Notes: generated by a model from the sequence alone, not told the origin. A DNA stretch of 64,000 bases from Cryptomeria japonica (GCF_030272615.1 NC_081411.1:827624897-827688896); one strand, 5' to 3'; counted from the stretch's first letter, positions 25,963 through 38,590 are shown. Numbers and translations: made by a program.

Positions 25963-27150
25963 CATGAACACCATTCTAAGTAGATTGGTTCATTTGAGGA
26001 TTAAAAAGGGACTTCTTCTCAAAGGAATGTGAAGATACGTTGGCATACAAAAAGTCACAAAACCCTAAATGCTAAATGATATTAAAATGATGTAAGATCT
26101 ACTATATAATTAGATTAAATTAGTAAAAGACTATATTTAAATCAAAATCGTATAGGAAATAAAGAAGTATAGAGGATTTAAGAAAAAAAGGTCACACAAT
26201 GAAGAACACAACCCCAAATGAATGTATAGCTATGGAGGACAATAAAATAGGTCCTCTAAATCGTAAATAGATGTAAGAATATGAAAAGATGAATAACTCC
26301 CAATACCTAATGAAAATGAAAATAAATAAAACTATGAATGCAAATGATACAATATCAAAATAAAAACATAGAGTTAGTCTCCAAAAGAGATGCAAATGAT
26401 ACAATTATCCAAATAGAATTAGGAGAATGCAGAGCAAATAGCTATAGAATGCAATTATAATGCAATAGAATATAATTCCAAGACTAGCTAGGAGTGAGTA
26501 AATATAAAAAATGAGGGAGGGGAGACGTCGCAAATATGACCAATGGGAAGAGTTCACCATAATAGCCTAAAATAGGCAAGTGCAACTCCCATCGAAGATG
26601 TCGACACCTTACACCCACTCACACTAATGCTTACTTTATTAATCCTAAGCAAGCTTAATTGTAATTGTAGAGAAAACCATGGAACAGGAAAATAAATAGC
26701 CAACTAGGAAACAAAAACTTACACAACAATAGATTTGTATATGCAATAAAGAAAATATTTAAAATAATAATGAAAGAACAAAAAATCCTAGATCATGTAA
26801 CTACCAAATTCATAAAAATGTAAGAGAAAACACACACCTTTGCATTCAAATGTCTAAGATAATTAAATAATATAATCAATTGTAACTCAATTGACCTATA
26901 TAAATTTGAGCTACCTGGGGTTTTAAATTGAATGGGCAACCCTTTGGTGGAATGGTGGGGCTTCTTATCTGTAGTGCCAACAACCAAGGTCCAAACCTAG
27001 CGGGGATACTCTCTATCATGTCAATAATTAATGACCCCAAAAGATCTTGTAGCTTGACTTATCCATGGGATGTGAAGTGGGGAATGTATTCCACCTAGGG
27101 ATATATCTTTGGCCTAAAGTTTTTTTAAAATTCAACTAAATATTAAAAAT
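25963..27150 (-). other. Gypsy-like 5' leader (unit 2 copy)
   Basis: Same sequence as 4859-6060. Minus-strand codons at about 26040-25963 (FEKKSLFNPQMNQST) continue into 25962 and on to the gag region. No LTR ends or primer site located. Confidence 0.35.
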
Positions 27151-29115
27151 GGATCATGCCCAAAACATTAAAGATAGGAGCAAAAAGGAGATCTAGGGAG
27201 AACCTTTGCCAAGGGCATCAAAGTGGGCCAAAAAGTATGGTGGATCAAAAATCCCTTCATTTCCTACTAGATCCAATGTGATCTCTTTTGGAAAGAGACA
27301 TAACAACCATCAACCAAAGAAAAATCGTTATCCATCATCGCAACAGAGATCACCTACGGCTTTTGGAAAGATAGGGCATGGGAGGAAAAGGTACCAAAAG
27401 AATGACAACACTAGATCAATAAGGAAATAGCATAAATTTAGGAGACACCTAAGGAGATAAAAGAAATCATTATCCCAGTGAAGGCCTTAGATACTATCAT
27501 CACTCGCTTGAATATTGGGTTTTCTTCGTCAAGTGCTTCGATCAAGATCTTCAGAGAAATTGGATTTTTGAATGGTGGATAGATTGGTTAGGGACAAAGG
27601 TAAGAAGTAAATCCCTCCCAAATGAATTTCTTCTAAGTGAATGTAAAACCTTGGATTTAAAAAAATAAATCATGCATTGAGACCCATTATTGCTAGGGGG
27701 TTTTGGGTTCTCCTTGAAAAATTCAGAACCTTATTTTGATCTACTCACTTATCAAAATAGAACTCCCAATATGAATAAAAATATTTAATAATCCATTATA
27801 TTAGTTGAATAGAGAGTTTGTAAAGCTATTGGGTGATGAATGGGAATCTTTCATCATAATAGATGATAATTTTCACAAAGGGGAGTTTGGATCCTATGTT
27901 AGAATTTGTGTTGATATCGATTAGGTGAATAGTTATTGGGAGGAATTGGAGGTATTAACAAAGAATGGCAACTACAAATAAAAGATAATGGTGCAATCCA
28001 ATTTGATTGGGGAGAAGGGAAATGAGAATATTAGTCGCTCCCTTTTGGACTACATCAAGGCATCCTCTTCAGATTTGGAGAAAGAGATGGATTTAGGGAG
28101 AAGCTCTCTAGTTAAAATTTACACTCGCCTTACTCATGATCTAGGATTGAGTAACAACTATAATATGGACAAAATGGAGATCATAAAGCTACCTTCCCCC
28201 TGAACTCCAATAGAGGGTGAGAAGATTGCAACATGACAAAAAGATGATCTCACAATTTTGGTAATAGAGGGAGGGTTGAAAAGGAGGTTCCTTTAGAAGC
28301 TACAATATCCTCCACATATAATCATGGCCAGTAGTGTGGAAGATTCCGTGAGCAAGAAGGACAAAATCCTAATCAATGCAATAGTGGAAAATATTTATGA
28401 CCAACCTAGAGATAATGAGGCTTCAGTCTTTGAAATGATCTATAATTATTTTGGAATCACGAGTATTCACCAAGGCTCCTTTAAGAAGAAGGCCTCTTAT
28501 AAAGGATTGGTCACCCCATATGCTTAAATTCCTCCAAAGGAGCTTCTAGAAGATGGAGAGTTACAAGAGAATGCAGAGAGTCTCTTGTTTGGTAGTATGG
28601 AAGGGTTGGGAGATGTGGAGGAGCCCTTGAAGAATATGGAAAAGTTAATAATCAATAAGAAATATTCTAAGAAAACCTCATCTAGTTGTGTTGAAGGAAA
28701 AAGGAAGGGCATGAAAACAAATCAATAAAAATAAGTATGGATGGAGATGCAGAGGGTCAAGTTAAAATAACGAGGATGTTGAGATAAGGGAAGGGAGTTC
28801 CCTTCCTACAGAACCATGAGGATCCTTTCATGGAATTTTAGGGACCTAAATGTCCCTAACAAACAATGCTTGGTCAAGTTGTAGATGGAACTTTTGAAAG
28901 ATAACATATTCATGATTCATGAATCCAAGACAACTAATGCTAAATTAAAAATTTTCAAGAGAAATATTAAAAAAGGACAAGTAGAATCGATGTAATCAGT
29001 TGAGGCTTCAAGTGGTCTTGCCACTTTTTGGAGGTTGTAATCCATCTTTGTACAAAAATTAGTTGAGTGTGACCATTGGGTGGGCTGCATTTACAATTCA
29101 TTGTAGTGAATGTAT
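27151..29115 (+). pseudogene. LINE 2: ORF1 and start of endonuclease (unit 2)
   Basis: Copy of 6061-8019. ORF1-like codons run from about 27206 (PRASKWAKKYGGSKIP) through 27840-28200 ('SYVRICVDID', then a charged segment) to 'CVEGKRKGMKTNQ' near 28720. The ORF2 endonuclease opens at about 28817 with 'SWNF' and 'DLNVPNKQCLV'. It reaches 'FIVVNVY' (about 29096-29115), where a Copia-like LTR starts. One frame (28324-28527) that is broken in unit 1 by a stop is open here. ORF2 resumes at 32312. Stops in both ORFs show it is inactive. Confidence 0.6.
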
Positions 29116-30363
29116 TGTTGGAAATCATTGTACATTATTGCTGCTAGGATATGTTGTTGTCATTGACGTCAACATATTCCTGTGCATTGCTTCAGTGATT
29201 GCAAATTGAGAAGATCATATGATCCGGTTTGCAATTTTGTTTTGTTGTATTGGTGCTTTGTAGAGTTTGGCATGTCCTCCAGTATATTTTGATGTGATTA
29301 GATTTTGAGCTAAGATTTTGGGATATTGTTTGGGACGATGTTGTGTATTTTAATTTCAGATGGATCATGATTTGGTGCTCCACATGTTATCTTTCTTTGT
29401 AACAATCGTCGATTGGTTGTGTTCTTGAGTTCTAGACGTTGACAGATGAAATTTGATAAGTGGCATTGGTGTAGCTATTACTGATGATTTTAATCTGCTT
29501 CCTGGTATTTACTAATCATGTCCTATTTATTTTGATGATCCACATTGATCAGTGTGCTAGTTATTGGTTGTTTTCATGAACTGATGATTATCTTCATGTT
29601 ATGCAGTATTTCTGGTGGTGTAGCGTGTTGCGGTTGATCTTGGCATGATTACTGGTGGTGATGAGCATTTGGGAATTTGAATTAGGTCCATGTTATGTTA
29701 TCTAAATCATTATATTGGTCTGGTGGTTGATCTTTGTATCGTGTGATGTAATTTTGTAATTATGAGTTGAGGGTTTAGCTGGCCTTGTTGTCAAGGTTGA
29801 TGATTTGTATATATAGGTGATATTGTCATGTAATTTGGAGATAGAGGTTGTATCTGCATTATTAGGGAGTGGTGTATGTGTGAACAATGATTCATCCTTC
29901 GAAATTATGATTGAGTAGAGATTGTTGTTGCAGAGAAGACATTTGAGCTTAACCAGAACTATAATCAGGCATTTGGAGATGTTATGCTTTTAGTTCATTC
30001 CTTCCAGATTGTAGTCCAAATCTTGTTAAGTCATTGAGACTCCTGAGGGTTGTAGCCTTTCAGGTCATTATCTTTTGAGCAGTGAGCTCTAGGAAGTGTG
30101 CCTGAATGCATGTGCATTCCCCATTGTAATATTTTCACATACTACTACAGAGTATCATCTTACTGTGTGTAGGTTCCCACCGTAGTTTTACCCTTAACTG
30201 GGTTTTCCACTTCAAAAATCTTGGTGTTGTGTGTTGTGCTTTCAATTTTCTCATCTTTGTTATTGTAACAGTTTATCATATCTATATTTGTAGTTAAACT
30301 TGTAGATTCGGTGAAGACTGATTCACCCCCCCTCTTAGTCTTCCTTTATTGTTGTTGCCAACA
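29116..30363 (+). mobile_element. 5' LTR, Copia/Sirevirus-like, unit 2
   Basis: A 1248-bp LTR, TGTTGGAAATC to GTTGCCAACA, the copy of 8020-9275. It splits the LINE endonuclease at 'FIVVNVY'. It has a TATA box at about 29810-29820 and a C-tract box at about 30321-30340. Confidence 0.85.
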
Positions 30364-31131
30364 ATTCAAATCAGAGCTTGGTCACAGTTTCAAACCCCTC
30401 ACTTACGTTGGGGGGTGGATTGTTGCAAGGTGTGTGCCCTTGGTCTCCTCGTGTTGTGTAGTGTAGTGCTCGGGTTTGTGACATGGCTTAACCGCCTCAT
30501 GTAGATTATATAAGTCTAGTGGTTGTATCAAGCATTAATAGGTCGATATTTTGGTGCAATGACAATTGTTGTCAAAGGGAGAGAAAGATCATGTAAAAAA
30601 ATTGCTTTATTTGTCTTGATCTTAGGGGGAGTTTGTTGGAGATATCTTCTTTCTTTGCATTGACTATTTTTCACAGTCATATGTGTTGGCATTATGTGAA
30701 CCGGTATGAGGACATAATGACATTATATGTTATCATTGATGTCAAGATGCTGAAGAGGTGAGAACTGGCATAACACTGTGAACCGACATTCGTGCCAAAG
30801 TGAAGCGGTGTGCTTGTTCAAGGTGAACCGGCATATGGTTATGGGAACCGGCACATGGAAGCATTGTATGACTACCGGTTGGTAGTCTCAACTTCAAGAT
30901 TTCCAGTTGAAGTGCTTCAAGCCTGTGTGGCTCAACCAGTGACATTGTGTGATGAGTTAGCATTGTAATGAAGAACAGATCATGTTGCCACATTAGCCTT
31001 GTGCGCGTGAACCGGTTTAGGACTGTATTTTTGTCTGTACTGATTCACCCCCCCTCTCTCAGTACCAGGTGTGTACTATCTGTTCATCATTGAGTTATCA
31101 ATATGTTGCCATCAATGCCAAAGGAGGAGAT
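30364..31131 (+). mobile_element. Minimal internal region, with later insertion
   Basis: Decayed primer site (TTCAAATCAGAGC, about 30365-30378), no coding frame, and two polypurine tracts ('cttagggggag' near 30620 and 'aaaggaggagat' at 31120-31131). A solo LTR at 30684-31100 interrupts it. Without that insertion the region is about 0.35 kb, as in unit 1. Confidence 0.75.
30684..31100 (+). mobile_element. Solo LTR, 417 bp, TSD ATATG
   Basis: Runs from TGTTGGCATTATG to GAGTTATCA (TG...CA) and is flanked by ATATG at 30679-30683 and 31101-31105. The unit 1 copy lacks it and has a single 'atatg', so the insertion is directly demonstrated. It contains several 'aaccgg' words and a C-tract box (31041-31063). 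Its start resembles the LTR start of the Sirevirus-like element at 38798-56918, so the families may be related. Confidence 0.9.
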
Positions 31132-32311
31132 TGTTGAAAATCATTGTACATTGTTGTTGCTAGGATATGTTGTTGTCATTTATGTCAACATATTCCTGTG
31201 TATTGCTCTGGTGATTGCAGATTGAGAAGATCTTATGATCCAGTTTGCAGTTTTGTTTTGTTGTATTGGTGCTTTGCAAAGTTCGGTATGTCCTTGGGTA
31301 TATACTAATGTGATCAGATATTGAGCTGATATTTTGGGATATTGTTTGGGACGATCTTGTGTATCTTAATTTTAGATGGATCATGATTTGGTTATGCTAC
31401 AAGTTATATTTCTTCATAACAGTCGTTGATTGGTTGTGTTCTTGAGTTTCAGATGTTAACAAATGAAGAATTGATAGGTGGTGTTGGTGTAGCTGTAATT
31501 GATGATTCTAATGTGCTTGTTGGTTTTTCCTAATCGTGTCCTATTTGTTTTGATGATCTACATTGATTGTTGTCCGAGTTATTGGTGGTTTTCATGAACC
31601 GATGATGATCTTCGTGTTATGTGGTATTTCTGGTGGTGTAGCGTGTTGTGGTTGATCTTAGCGTGATTATTGGTGGTGATGAGAATTTGGGAATTTGAAT
31701 TAGGTCCATGTTATGTTATATAAATCATTATATTGGTCTGGTGGTCAATCTTTGTATCGTGTGATGTAATTTTATAATTATGAGTTGAGGGTTTAGCCGA
31801 CCTTGTTGTCAAGGTTGATGATTTGTATATATAGGTGATATTGTCATGTAATTTGGAGATAGAGGTTGTTTATGCATTATCAGAGAGTGGTGTATGTGTG
31901 AACAATGATTCATCTTTCAGCATTATGATTGAGCAGAGATTGGTGTTGCAGAGCAGACATCTGAGCTTAATCGAAACTGTAATGAGGCATTTGGAGATGT
32001 TATTCTTTCAGTTCATTCCTTCCAGATTGTAGTCCAAATGTTGTTGTAAGTCAGTGAGACTTCCTTGAGGGTTGTAGCCTTTTGGGTCATTATCTTTTGA
32101 GAAGTGAGATCTAGGCAGTGTGTCTGAATGTATGTGCATTCCCCATTGTAATATTTTCACATACTATTGCAGAGTATCATCTTACTATGTGTATGTTCCC
32201 ACCATAGTTTTTCCCTTAACTAGGTTTTGCACGTAAAAAATCTTTGTGTTGTGTGTTGTGCTTTAAATTTACTTATCTTTATTATTGCAATAGTTTATTA
32301 GATCTATATTT
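31132..32311 (+). mobile_element. 3' LTR, unit 2, short at its 3' end
   Basis: 1180 bp matching 29116-30363 from TGTTGAAAATC, but it stops at 'gatctatattt' and lacks roughly the last 90 bp, including the C-tract box and the CA end. LINE endonuclease sequence follows at once, so a small deletion removed the LTR end and any TSD. Confidence 0.85.
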
Positions 32312-35062
32312 AAAAAGGAGAACTCTGGGCAAAACTTGATTTGTTCATTGTTTCACATTCTAACAACTGTCATATCCTTAGTGGGGATTTTGATGCAAAC
32401 CTCCATAACTCTAATTAGAGGGATGGGGTTCAAAAAAGTAATTAATCCCAAAGAGATTTTAGTGAATGGGTGGAGAGTAACAATCTTTTAATAATTAATA
32501 TGGAAAATGGTTCCCACACTTGGACAAATAAAAGACTCGGCTTTAGCAGCATCGCTAAGAAATTGGATAGGTTCCTCTTTTTTAAGACTTGTGTTCCTTC
32601 CTTTTCAAGATTGAAGGATTCATTCTTCTATTCTCTGGTTCGGATCACTACCTGATTCGATTGGATATTGTAGGGGACAAAATTTCAATTACATACCTTT
32701 TCATGTTTGAGAACATGTGGATGAAGGATCCAAACTTCTTCACTTTGTTAAATAGTTGGTGAGGGAAGGAACACCCTGTTGGTTCCAAAATATTTTTTTT
32801 GTAACCAAAATGAAGTTGTTAAAGTAGAAACTCAAATATTGAAATAATTAGAACTTAAAAAATATCTTTGAGTCTAAGAAAACAGTTGAAGGATACTTGC
32901 AGTGGCTCAATGAAGAGGTGATCCACAATGGAATGGATTAGGAAATGTTTTTGAAGGAAACATGGATTAACAAATGTGACAAGAACTCCAAATACTTTCA
33001 CAAATGTGACAAAAAAGTGTAGGGATGTGAACAAAATTTCAAAAATCAAATTGGAAAATGGTTTCATTCTAGAGGAGCCCAAAGAATCATCAAAGAAATA
33101 TTGTATTCTTTGTTGATTTACTCAATAATCGGGAAGGTTTAGATTTCTTGGCCAATCAAATAATTCTGCAAAATATTCCAAAGTTGATAAAGGATGAGAA
33201 AAACAAGATGCTTAACACCAAATTCACATTATAAGAGATTGAATTGGTCCTTAACTTCATCCAAATAAATTTTGGCAGTTGGATGGGTTCCCATCAAGTT
33301 TCTTTCAAATGTATTGGGGAATGGTGGGATAAGAGTTAGTTGAGGCAATGGAAGCATCTAGGAATTCAAGGAGATTTCTCTAATAAATTATTAACATTCA
33401 TAACCTTGATTCCTAAGAAAGACAAAACCACTACCTTGGAAGACTTACAACCAATTTCCTTATGTAACACCATTTATAAAATAATGGCTAAGGCAATGAA
33501 AAATAGATTGAAGAGAATTTTATTAGATATCATCTTAGATGAGCAACTAGGTTTTTTTTGGCAAATCCATCTTGGATGGGGTTGTCATTACCCTAGAAGT
33601 AATTCAATTCTATTTAGGAAATCAAGAAATAGAGTATTATGATCAAACTATACATTAAAAAGTCTTATGGTCGAGTGGACTAGAGATTTATTTTGAAGGT
33701 GATGGAAGCCTTTGGTTTTAATATGAGGTGGTTAGATTGGATCTTCAATTATATTGCAAGCCCATGTTATTCAATCCTTAGATTGGTTTTTTAAGTGTTA
33801 AGGGGGGCCACTATCCCCTTTCATTTTTATCATAATGTAAAAAGTGTTGGGTAGATCCATTGGGAGAGATTATTCTATGGGTCATCTTGAGAGTATTAAA
33901 ATCATCAACAAGGTCCCTATTGTTTCCCACCAACAATTTGTAGATGGCATAGTTCTCTTTGGTGCAACTAAGAGGAGGGAAGATTTGCATTTGAAAAATA
34001 TCTTGAATCTATACTCCAGAGCCCTTGGGTAGGAGGTCAGCAAGGAAAAATATGAGATTTTCTTTTTCATCACCCCCATTAGGAAGGAACAAGAAATCAC
34101 TAGAATCTTGAATTCAAAATTGGCCAGTAGCCCTACTCCTATGTTAGGCTCCCCCTTGTGAAGGGTCTTATATCAAGTAAGTTGGATTCTTGGAAGGGTA
34201 GATGGTTGTCCTGGGTTGAAAAAATAACAATGTTGAAAGTAGACATTTCAGCTGCTCCCATTTAATTAATGTCATGTATTTTCCTCTCAACTAGATCCAA
34301 TAAAAAAATGAGCCAAAAAATGAGGATTTTTTTCTAGAAAGGGTTGTCAGATAAAGATAAAATAACATTGATATCCTAGGATAAAGTTTTTAGGGCTAAA
34401 GAAGATGGGGGAATTAGAATTAGGAGTATTCGGTAGATTCTATGATTGAGTACTTCCTTAGAATCAATTTCCTTTTCTCATATTCCTTAGGAGTGGTCAA
34501 ATTTCCCAAAACAAAGTGCTTGGAGTGAAACTTGCATGGAGAATGTATAGAGAACCCCATTCGAAACAGACAAGAACTCTATAAGGAAATTATTTAGAAG
34601 GAGAAGATCCCTCCAACATCCTTGCCACTAACAACCTCTCACCCCACACTCAAAAGTTTGAAACTTTATGAAAAGTTGTAGATCAATAGTTATGATTATC
34701 TCAAATGGAATATCCTTAATGGTAACTTGGATATATTTTGACAAGACTCCTGGGTGGGCTATCTCTACCTAGATAGAGTTACTGAGGTAGAGAAAACCAA
34801 AAGAACTCTTAAACTCCTTTGTGGTGGTCATGTTAAGGAATATGTGAAATTATCCTCAATAGGTATACCTAATATTGAAGTGGAACAAATTAAGGATTCC
34901 CTCTCTAATAGGGTCTTCATCTTTTGAAGGTGTAAGGATGAGCTAATATGGAATGGCTCTAAAAATGGACAATATAATGCTAGGGATGGGTACAAACAAA
35001 TAGAGAAAGATTTGGATCAGGAATGCACCTTAATTTTTATAGATCTCATTTTCTTTCCTCCC
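32312..35062 (+). pseudogene. LINE 2 ORF2: endonuclease to C-terminal linker
   Basis: Continues the LINE cut at 29115. The endonuclease end is clear ('HILSGDFDANL', about 32371-32403; 'FSEWVESNNLL' and 'TWTNKRLGFSSIAKKLDRFLF', 32460-32580). The reverse transcriptase shows 'LIPKKDKTTT' and 'LQPISLCNTIYKIMAKAM' (33400-33500) and 'GGPLSPFIFIIM' (about 33806-33840). Its catalytic box reads QFVDGIVLFG (about 33938-33967), so the second aspartate is lost. A 'WNGSKNGQYNARDGYKQI' stretch (about 34950-35000) precedes the usual zinc region. The element ends near 35062 without RNase H or poly(A), so the 3' end is missing. Numerous stops. Confidence 0.7.
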
Positions 35063-35536
35063 TCCTAGACCCATGGGAGCCAAAGTGTCTCACCCCGCTA
35101 TGAGGCCAAGAGGACTTTAAGAAAAAAATAATGAAAATGTGAATAATTTTTTTTTAAAAAGATAACATTACACATGCAAGAGAGATATATTCATCAGGAT
35201 AAATAATGATACACAATTAACAACTAGCAATGTCCTCAAGGCCCCATAACAATGTAACTCAAGGTTGATCACCATCCAAATACCCCATCAAAGAACTGCT
35301 ATACATATTACAATATTGATCGATAAAATAAGTACATGATACGTATTACATTGCTTGAGAATTTACATATGAACATAAAATATATTACAATGGATCCACA
35401 AGATATAATTTCTAAGAGTCCCACAATGGGATGAATGCATGAATCTAGAGAAATAATATCAGTCTTCAATCTTCTCATGAGCCTCCTCGAACATGAAGTA
35501 AGACGAGCCAAAACCCAATGGGTGTGAATAGCACTC
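35063..35536. other. No recognisable feature
   Basis: A sequence of unknown origin between the LINE break and an LTR start. There is no polypurine tract directly before the LTR at 35537. Confidence 0.4.
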
Positions 35537-36582
35537 TGTATACACCTAAAAATGGTCTGAAGATAATTAATTAAATAAGCAATTATTTAATTAAACCCCT
35601 TTCCCAATTTAATTGAATTCACTAAGTAATTTGATTAAATTCCCCGTTTCATCTACTTATTAATAAATCTAAGGATTTATTTAATAGGTTCATTTTCATA
35701 ATCGCCTTTGATTAATTAATTCAAATTAATTAATTCCCCCCATCTTCAATTAATTCTTCTAATCTTCTAATTAATTAAAAAAAAATCAATTTATGAGTTG
35801 TTGAGAATTAATTAGTCTTATTTGAATTTTAAATTCAAAATACCCAAATGCCTCCTTACTTTTAACCACATAACCTAACCCCTTCCATCTAACCCTGGGT
35901 TTAATTAAACCTACTCTCCTCTTGAGACACATGGCATTCTTGGGCCACATGGCCCCTTTCCTTAGACACTTGCTCTCTCATGAGAAAAGCTTCTTGACAC
36001 TTGTCACCATAGAGATGACAAATGTTCCCTTTCATCCAACCTCTTCTAGAAGCTTCTTGACACTTGTCACCATAGAGATGACAAATGTTCCCTTTCATCC
36101 AACCTCCTCCAATTTCACCATTGATATCTTCAGACTTAATCTTGACCGTTGATTCCTGCCACCTCACCCCTGGACTTGGAAATCCTATAAATTGACCCCA
36201 TTTTGGAGCAATAATCATCCCATCTCATTTGTATCTTGAGAATTGTTACTATAGGCATATTGATCTTAGCATATCATTTGAGCATTATTATTATAGGCAA
36301 TTGCATCTTAGATCTAGCTTATTTTCTAGCATAATTGTTGAATCATGTAGCTTAATCATGCTCTTTTATATCTCAAATGTATCATTATCATCTTAAATCC
36401 TCCATCTAGATGTAGTCAATTCACTGGAATTTGCTTATCCAGATCTAAGAGCAAATCTACACTCGCATTTATTAGGAGGCGATAGATCGATTAGCCATGG
36501 TTTTATCTTTCTTTGTTTTAAATTTGCTAACCATGCTTGTAATGATCTATTGAGTGTTTTGTGTTGCAACTGTAGGTATACA
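35537..36582 (+). mobile_element. Gypsy-type LTR, 1046 bp
   Basis: It begins TGTATACACCT and ends AGGTATACA, an inverted terminal match typical of LTR ends. A TATA box 'cctataaat' is at about 36184-36192. The start resembles that of the gypsy LTR at 51687-52398 read on the minus strand (TGTAGACACCTAAAA), so both may belong to one broader family. Neither a second LTR nor a TSD is visible. The 241 bp that follow (36583-36823) may be leader of the same element. Confidence 0.6.
35988..36108. repeat. 63-bp direct duplication in LTR
   Basis: Units start 'agcttcttgacac' at 35988 and 36051 and are nearly identical, lying about 80 bp upstream of the TATA box. Duplicated upstream sequences in LTRs can act as enhancer repeats, but that role is inference. 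Confidence 0.85.
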
Positions 36583-36823
36583 CTTCATAGGCACGACACA
36601 TTCCACCCAACCATGTGGTACCATAAGTTCCACCCCCTGTGCTAGGAGGTATCATCCAGACCCACAAGGCGGAAGCAAAACATACAAGGGTACCATCATG
36701 ACTCGCAAAAGAATCAACAAAGCTATACTTATAAGAGACTCACAATAGAATCCTTAATACATAATACATGAGGCTCACAAAAGAATCAACAAGATAGATT
36801 ACACATGAGGCTCACAATAGTAA
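36583..36823 (+). other. Possible leader remnant with short repeats
   Basis: Follows the LTR end and starts 'cttcataggcacgac'. It contains irregular repeats of 'ctcacaaaagaatcaacaa' (about 36703-36800). The LINE target site begins at 36824. Confidence 0.3.
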
Positions 36824-36837
36824 CATCATAGGAGATT
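36824..36837. repeat. 14-bp LINE target-site duplication, left
   Basis: 'acatcataggagat' matches 'acatcacaagagat' at 63255-63268 at 12 of 14 positions; both differences are transitions. The right copy directly follows the short A-rich end of the LINE. Confidence 0.6.
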
Positions 36838-36902
36838 GCATTGCTCTCAGCTCTTAGCTCTGCAACTTTCCCGCTCACCACATTTTTGAAGTTCTGCAAT
36901 GG

Positions 36903-38590
36903 TTGTCATTTCCGCAAGGTAGGGCCCATCCTCCCCGGAACCTGACCCCCCCTGCTAACCCACAACTGTGTCTAGATCTGGCACTCGTGCTGCGCTCTTG
37001 GAGTGCTAGGTGGGCTCCCTTGGTTGTTGATTCTGTCTTGGAGGCTTGTAATGCGGCTTTGCACAAGGTTCCCTCCCATGTGAAGATTCCACATGAGACT
37101 TCTAACTTGGATTCTCTTAGCAAGGATCCCAAGACTGATAGTGTGGGACCTTTTCCTGGGGAGGCTCAAGCGAGCACATGGAAAGGTGCTCTTGTTGGAA
37201 ATACTAATTCTGGGTCGTCGAATCAGCTGCCATAGGTCACCACTGGTGAGGATGGTCTTGAGATTTGTCTCCCCGACAATATTATGGATAATATCGCCTC
37301 CTCCCTACACCTCTACTTAGTGGGGAGATTCTTGGCCTTCAAACCCATGATAGACATTGTCAAAAGATGGGTTGGTTCGAGATGGAAACTAAAAAATAGT
37401 GTATGTCTCTGCTATGTCGAGTGGGCTCTTTTTATTCAGATTCACTGTTGAAGAAGACTTTATTTACATTATGTCCGGTTCATGGTCTTACGACAAAAAC
37501 TACTTAGCCCTCTCTAAGTGGAAGTCGGGGTTTGACCCTAGTGCAAATCTCCTCAGACTGGTGTCGGATTGGATCAGACTCTCTGGACTCCCTTTGGAAT
37601 TCTGGGATGACGCCATTTTTAGATAGATTGGCAACTCTTTTGGTCAGTTCATTGTTGATGACAATGTGACGATGCAGAAGTCCAGACTCATTTATGCTCG
37701 CCTATGTGTGAATGTGGCTATTAACAACCTCCTCCCTAACTTCATAGCTCTCAAATCTAAATGGGGTAAATGGACACAAGCTATTATCTACAAGAATGCC
37801 TCCCTTTATTGTCAAAGGTGTGGAAAACATGGTCATGTGATAGCTAATTGTCTGACACCTTCACCCCTAGAGGAAAAATAGAAGGAGAAGCTATCCTCCC
37901 CTGGAATTGTCAATGAGGAGTTGACTCAAAATGTTCCCCCCCAGTCCCCCAGTTACTGACAAAATTGAGGACTAGGTCAAGGACTCGAAGGAAAGGGAGG
38001 ATTTTCAAGTTCCTATTGAGGAGGGCTACCCCTTCTTGGGGGGTATTCTTAATATGATGAAGACCCCTGACCCCAAGGTGACACCTCCCTCCTCGAGGAG
38101 TTGCTTGGACCCAGACTTAGAAGAGGGTGAGATCTCCCAGAGGAAGGTAGAACAAGAAGAACATAAGCTAATGAGTTCTTTAGAGAGAAGAAAGGGTACA
38201 ACGAGACTACTCCAACTTTGCTCAAATAGCTGAATCCCAATACTATGGGGGAAAATGGGAGGAGTATATGGTTTGTAGAGGCTGGCCCCACGCCTCCCAA
38301 AGTGAACGTCCTAGATTCGACCTCCTCTTCTACAACTACTAGATCTACTGGGAAGATCACTGTCATCTTTTTCTCTCAAGGTAGTCAATCTGCCTCGTCT
38401 TCACCTATGGATAAAGCAAAAGAGGAATGACAAGAACCAAAAAGAAAAACTAGAGGAAATAAGAAGGTAGACGTTGGAAATAACTCTAAACTAGGTAGAC
38501 CCTCTAAGAGGACCCTTAGAACTAAGGTAATGGCCAGATAAATTTCCATTGGACAACAATTAACTCTGGAGACATCTCAAAAGGGTAAGA
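36903..38590 (+). pseudogene. LINE 1 ORF1, DUF4283-like with CCHC knuckle
   Basis: Codons run in three successive frames: 36903-37400, 37400-37881 and then 38036-38233, with stops at about 37624 and 37879. The DUF4283-like part includes 'VGRFLAFKPMIDIVKRW', 'FLFRFTVEEDF' and 'WIRLSGLPLEFWDDAIF'. It is followed by CQRCGKHGHVIANC (37810-37851), a CX2CX4HX4C knuckle. The tail is acidic and serine-rich. In active LINEs this protein binds the element RNA. At least two frameshifts; not functional. Confidence 0.75.

Larger units (their letters stand above)
10108..31642. repeat. Tandem duplication unit 2, split by 12.3 kb
   Basis: This unit consists of 10108-13632 and 25963-31642, with 12,330 bp (13633-25962) present here and absent from unit 1. 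Beyond 31642 the LTR and then the LINE continue, so unit 2 keeps the original right-hand context and unit 1 is the copy truncated at the duplication junction. A 417-bp solo LTR (30684-31100) inserted only in this unit, so it arrived after the duplication. Confidence 0.85.
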
